A DNA stretch of 9,142 nucleotides from Bacteroidota bacterium. Lineage in GTDB: Bacteria; Bacteroidota; Ignavibacteria; UBA10030; SZUA-254. Below are positions 6,797 to 9,142 of the stretch, in pieces. The DNA lies in contig SCUC01000515.1 of NCBI GenBank assembly GCA_004322375.1, positions 1 to 9,142 on the forward strand, read 5' to 3'. Below the pieces are notes generated by a model. The model did not search any database and had not been told where the DNA came from. It worked only from the letters and a program-made list of their open reading frames with translations. Within the stretch, counting starts at the first letter, position 1. Each line of letters starts with the position of its first letter. Made by a program: the position numbers and the translations under genes.

Positions 6797-6910
6797 TTGA
6801 TGGGTATAAGAAACTGTCCTAAAAGTCCCAATCTGTCATTCTGAGTCCGCCGCGGCGGACTCAGAATGACAATCCGCGAGAGTTTTCGGACAGTTTCTAA
6901 AACCCATCGC
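6797..6910. mobile_element. MITE-like nested palindromic element, 114 bp, with flanking direct repeats
   Basis: A compact symmetric element. Outer arms 6799-6819 and 6888-6908 are 21-bp inverted repeats with two mismatches, both containing GAAACTGTCC or its complement. Between them is a perfect 38-bp palindrome (6834-6871, centre between 6852 and 6853) whose arms begin TGTCATTCTGAG and meet at a CCGCCGCGGCGG core. Two nt outside each outer arm is an 11-bp direct repeat with one mismatch (AAGATGTATAT at 6786-6796, AAGATGAATAT at 6911-6921), which could be a target-site duplication. No coding capacity is seen. The layout suits a non-autonomous, MITE-like insertion, possibly with a second palindromic repeat inserted in its middle. 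As RNA it would fold into a very long hairpin and could affect expression of the divergent flanking genes. Confidence 0.6.
6834..6871. repeat. Perfect 38-bp palindrome
   Basis: Each 19-nt half, TGTCATTCTGAGTCCGCCG and its exact reverse complement, meets with no loop. The GC-rich centre contrasts with AT-rich surroundings. Its centre is offset by 1 bp from the centre of the outer inverted arms, because the inner spacers are 14 and 16 nt. That offset suggests the palindrome is a separate unit within the larger element. Confidence 0.9.
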
Positions 6911-6921
6911 AAGATGAATAT

Positions 6922-7103
6922 CCTGTAATTTTCTTTTTCATACTTTACTGTGAATCAAGAATTCACATACGTATGGTTAGGCTTAATTTCTAAGGTTAGA
7001 ATATGCCTTACTGAAGTACTTACGTATATGCAACTATCTTTCCTAATCACAAGAAATTCTATTATTTTGAGACAATTTCAATGCCAAGAAGTGTTACCCC
7101 TAT
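6922..7103. other. AT-rich intergenic stretch with small inverted repeats upstream of pabBC
   Basis: No gene is supported here. Several short dyads cluster: TGTGAAT/ATTCACA (6949-6955, 6961-6967), the palindrome CATACGTATG (6966-6975), TTCTAA-GG-TTAGAA (6988-7001) nested inside AGGC/GCCT (6979-6982, 7005-7008), and a second TACGTAT at 7021-7027. The stretch must contain the promoter and leader for the pabBC gene starting at 7104, but I see no convincing sigma-70 boxes nor an exact Bacteroidota TAnnTTTG box. The dyads could be operator sites, a structured leader, or remains of a decayed repeat. Confidence 0.4.
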
Positions 7104-9038
7104 ATGAGTCTTGAACGTTCCAGCATATTTTTTGAAAAAGAATCCAATTTCGTTCTCCTTGAAACTCTCAAGGTTGATAACGAGAATACAAAAACTCTCT
7201 TTTTTTTCAATCCTATTGATGTTATTCAAACAAATTCCATCGAAGGAGTTCCGGCTGCATTTCAACGCATCGAAGAAGCTCTTCAAAGGGGCTATTACCT
7301 CGCGGGTTACCTTACCTACGAGTGTGGATATTATTTTGAGGAGCTAGCGGGGAACGATAATTTCTCCCAACCATTGTTATGGTTCGGCGTGTATCAACAG
7401 CCGGTCGTTCTTGAGGAAGATTCTAGGAAGAATCGTGATTTTCTCTCAAAGGATTTTCGATTGGAAAACACCCGGTTTTCTATTTCCGATGATGGTTCTC
7501 CCGCAACACTTGAAGAGTATGCAAAGAAAATTTCCCGGGTGAAGTGGCATATTCAAGAGGGAGATGTCTATCAAATTAACTTTACAGGGAGAATGTTGTT
7601 TGAGCTCACAGGGTCATCGTTTGGTTTGTATGACTCTCTTAGGAAGAAACAGCGCGTGGGGTATGCTGCATACATTCAAACAGAAGAACAAACGATTCTC
7701 AGCTTATCGCCGGAGATGTTTTTCAAACGAAACGGCAACAGGATAACTGTTAAGCCGATGAAGGGAACGGCAAAGCGTGGAAGAACAGTAACAGAAGACG
7801 AAGAAATAAAATTATGGCTTGCTACAGATAACAAAAGCAGGGCAGAAAATGTGATGATTGTTGACGTGCTGAGAAATGACCTGGGAAAGGTTTCGGAAAT
7901 TGGCTCGATGAAAACGACCGCGTTGTATGAAGTTGAGCAATATGATACCTTGTTTCAGATGACCTCCACAGTAGAAGCAAATCTTCGGGAAGGGGTTTCA
8001 TATTATGACCTGTTCAAAGCATTATTTCCATGCGGTTCTGTAACAGGCGCGCCGAAAAGGCGGGCAATGGAAATCATCCGGGAGCTTGAGCCTACCCCGC
8101 GAGGGATATATACAGGAGCTATCGGCTATATCTCGCCGGATAATGATGCGGTGTTTAGTGTTGCGATTAGAACGGTTACCTTAGCAAAAAAAGACGATGC
8201 AAGATTCAAGATGCAAGATTCACCTGATGCTGCACACAACCCCTCCACGACCCTCCCCAATTCAAGGGGAGGAGAATTCCATGGAACAATGGGAACAGGC
8301 GGGGGGATTGTATGGGATTCAAAAGCGGAAGATGAATTGAAGGAGTGCGAGCTGAAAGCGCAATTTCTTTCCCAACCATACGAGGAGTTTCAATTGATTG
8401 AAACAATGCTCTGGAAGGATGGCATTCAACTTCTGGAGTTGCATCTGGAGAGGCTGAGAGAATCGTGTGAATATTTTGGTTTTCGATTCGACGGGGAGGA
8501 AATCCGAAAAACGCTTCAGGTTTCATGTTTCAGGTTTCATGCGGAAATGAGCTATAGGGTACGATTGACGATAAATAGAACGGGGAAGATAAACATTGAA
8601 TCAAACCCCATCGAAGAACATAGAAGGGAGGGGCAATTAGCTGTCAAAATTGCATTGCAAAGAACGGATTCATCCGACAGATTTCTCTTTCATAAAACGA
8701 CCCAAAGAAAACTCTATGATGAAATGTTTCATCGGGCTGCGCAGGAGGAGTTAGCTGAATTCATTTTTTTGAATGAACGCGAAGAAGTAACGGAAGGAAC
8801 AATTAGTAATATTTTCATCAAACGAGGCGAAACGTATTATACACCGCCGGTTGAGTGCGGATTATTAAATGGAGTGTACCGCAGGCATTTGTTGAAAACA
8901 CTGCCGGATGTTCAAGAAAAAATATTGTTTCTTCAAGATTTAGAGCATGCGGATGCTATGTATTTGTGTAACGCGGTACGTGGGATGAGGGAGGTGAAAC
9001 TATCAATTCCTTTCAACCCTGAGAATACCATTTCATAG
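7104..9038 (+). CDS. pabB: Aminodeoxychorismate synthase component I / aminodeoxychorismate lyase fusion (PabB-PabC)
   Basis: A 644-aa fusion for p-aminobenzoate (folate) synthesis. The PabB half (~1-425) aminates chorismate to aminodeoxychorismate: GDVYQINFT (153-161), PMKGTAKRG (218-226), AENVMIVDVLRNDLG (247-261), CGSVTGAPKRRAMEII (310-325) and GTGGGIVWDS (397-406). K220 in PMKGT is the PabB nucleophile; TrpE has Ala there, so it is not anthranilate synthase. The PabC half (~427-644, class IV PLP fold) removes pyruvate: FHKTTQRK with PLP lysine K531, EVTEGTISNIF (561-571) and GLLNGVYRRHLL (586-597). Residues ~361-393 are an extra repeat-derived segment where relatives have about ten residues. 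ATG 7104 is the only start codon after the upstream in-frame stop (7068-7070); its Shine-Dalgarno is poor. The amidotransferase partner PabA is not in the window. Confidence 0.93.
   Translation: MSLERSSIFFEKESNFVLLETLKVDNENTKTLFFFNPIDVIQTNSIEGVPAAFQRIEEALQRGYYLAGYLTYECGYYFEELAGNDNFSQPLLWFGVYQQPVVLEEDSRKNRDFLSKDFRLENTRFSISDDGSPATLEEYAKKISRVKWHIQEGDVYQINFTGRMLFELTGSSFGLYDSLRKKQRVGYAAYIQTEEQTILSLSPEMFFKRNGNRITVKPMKGTAKRGRTVTEDEEIKLWLATDNKSRAENVMIVDVLRNDLGKVSEIGSMKTTALYEVEQYDTLFQMTSTVEANLREGVSYYDLFKALFPCGSVTGAPKRRAMEIIRELEPTPRGIYTGAIGYISPDNDAVFSVAIRTVTLAKKDDARFKMQDSPDAAHNPSTTLPNSRGGEFHGTMGTGGGIVWDSKAEDELKECELKAQFLSQPYEEFQLIETMLWKDGIQLLELHLERLRESCEYFGFRFDGEEIRKTLQVSCFRFHAEMSYRVRLTINRTGKINIESNPIEEHRREGQLAVKIALQRTDSSDRFLFHKTTQRKLYDEMFHRAAQEELAEFIFLNEREEVTEGTISNIFIKRGETYYTPPVECGLLNGVYRRHLLKTLPDVQEKILFLQDLEHADAMYLCNAVRGMREVKLSIPFNPENTIS
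8188..8280 (+). repeat. In-frame repeat-derived insertion inside the PabB domain
   Basis: A stretch of roughly 90 bp encodes about 30 low-complexity residues (KDDARFKMQDSPDAAH, then NPSTTLPNSRGGEF) between the conserved strand ending VAIRTVTL and the motif GTGGGIVWDS. It contains a 14-bp tandem repeat, GATGCAAGATTCAA (8196-8209, 8210-8222), then a C-rich tract CCCCTCC (8240-8246) and a hairpin CCTCCCC/GGGGAGG (8252-8258, 8266-8272). This composition is unlike the flanking coding DNA and looks like intergenic repeat material that entered the gene in frame. Exact borders are uncertain. Confidence 0.7.
8515..8541 (+). repeat. 14-bp tandem duplication inside the PabC domain
   Basis: TTCAGGTTTCATGT (8515-8528) is repeated directly at 8529-8541, matching for 13 bases of the second copy. 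It encodes LQVSCFRFHA (471-480), just before the conserved strand EMSYRVRLTI. The frame is kept. The period equals that of the tandem repeat at 8196-8222, although the unit sequence differs. Confidence 0.75.
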
Positions 9039-9080
9039 CTGATAAAATTTGCGCACAGTGTGAGTTAATTCCCCTAAAAT

Positions 9081-9106
9081 GAACCAATATCATTGGTTCT
9101 TTTCTT
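9081..9106 (+). terminator. Rho-independent-like terminator after pabBC
   Basis: A perfect 8-bp stem GAACCAAT/ATTGGTTC (9081-9088, 9092-9099) with a 3-nt loop is followed by TTTTCTT. It lies 42 nt after the pabBC stop. The stem is only moderately GC-rich. AAAA at 9076-9079 on the other side would give a T-run on the minus strand, so it may also work for a gene converging from the right. The remaining bases to 9142 show no gene. Confidence 0.65.
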
Positions 9107-9142
9107 TCCCTTATGGCACAGCCCTTGTCTTTTAAGTAAGAA

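Noticed and set aside
6797..6910. CRISPR repeat or tRNA-like element
   Set aside because: There is only one unit, with no regularly spaced repeats or spacers, and no cloverleaf; the symmetry is that of an inverted-repeat element.
7062..7286. Minus-strand 74-aa open frame at the 5' end of pabBC
   Set aside because: Overlaps the conserved fusion gene and shows no domain or ribosome site of note.
7104..8380. Anthranilate synthase component I (TrpE) as identity of the N-terminal half
   Set aside because: The motif reads PMKGT with lysine, the PabB signature, rather than PIAGT, and the fused PabC lyase domain fits p-aminobenzoate synthesis.

Overview
The window is bacterial chromosomal DNA of moderate GC content. 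Five plus-strand metabolic genes are followed by a three-gene minus-strand regulatory operon, a 380-bp divergent intergenic region, and one long plus-strand folate gene. Relaxed Shine-Dalgarno use, short TonB-C proteins placed after an ECF sigma/anti-sigma pair, dispersed palindromic repeats and the PabB-PabC fusion suggest the Bacteroidota/Chlorobiota/Ignavibacteriota neighbourhood. This is an impression from style, not a marker-gene placement.

Bases 1-5151 (plus strand): the 3' end of an alanine dehydrogenase gene overlaps by ATGA with an acetyl-CoA hydrolase/CoA-transferase family gene. Next come a 137-aa protein I do not recognise, a full-length MaeB-type malic enzyme with a degenerate phosphotransacetylase domain, and a small thioredoxin-fold protein that has lost both active-site cysteines. 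The recognisable enzymes meet at pyruvate and acyl-CoA: alanine to pyruvate, malate to pyruvate plus CO2, and CoA exchange between acyl groups. Close spacing suggests one transcription unit. A 47-nt imperfect hairpin follows it.

Bases 5225-6723 (minus strand, transcribed right to left): an ECF sigma factor overlaps by ATGA with a membrane-anchored zinc-finger anti-sigma factor, followed by a small exported TonB-C-domain protein. An ECF-like promoter candidate lies just upstream of the sigma gene, as expected for autoregulation.

Bases 6724-7103: the intergenic region carries a compact, highly symmetric element. A perfect 38-bp palindrome is nested inside 21-bp inverted arms and flanked by 11-bp near-perfect direct repeats, resembling a MITE-like insertion. 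Next to it is a stretch with several small inverted repeats.

Bases 7104-9038 (plus strand): an aminodeoxychorismate synthase component I / aminodeoxychorismate lyase fusion (PabB-PabC) for p-aminobenzoate synthesis. Its PabB half carries an in-frame insertion of about 30 residues, encoded by a 14-bp tandem repeat plus a C/G-rich palindrome. A second 14-bp tandem duplication lies in the PabC half. A terminator-like hairpin follows at 9081-9106. The most notable observations are the repeat insertions inside this coding sequence, the nested palindromic element, and the cysteine-less thioredoxin homologue placed after malic enzyme.
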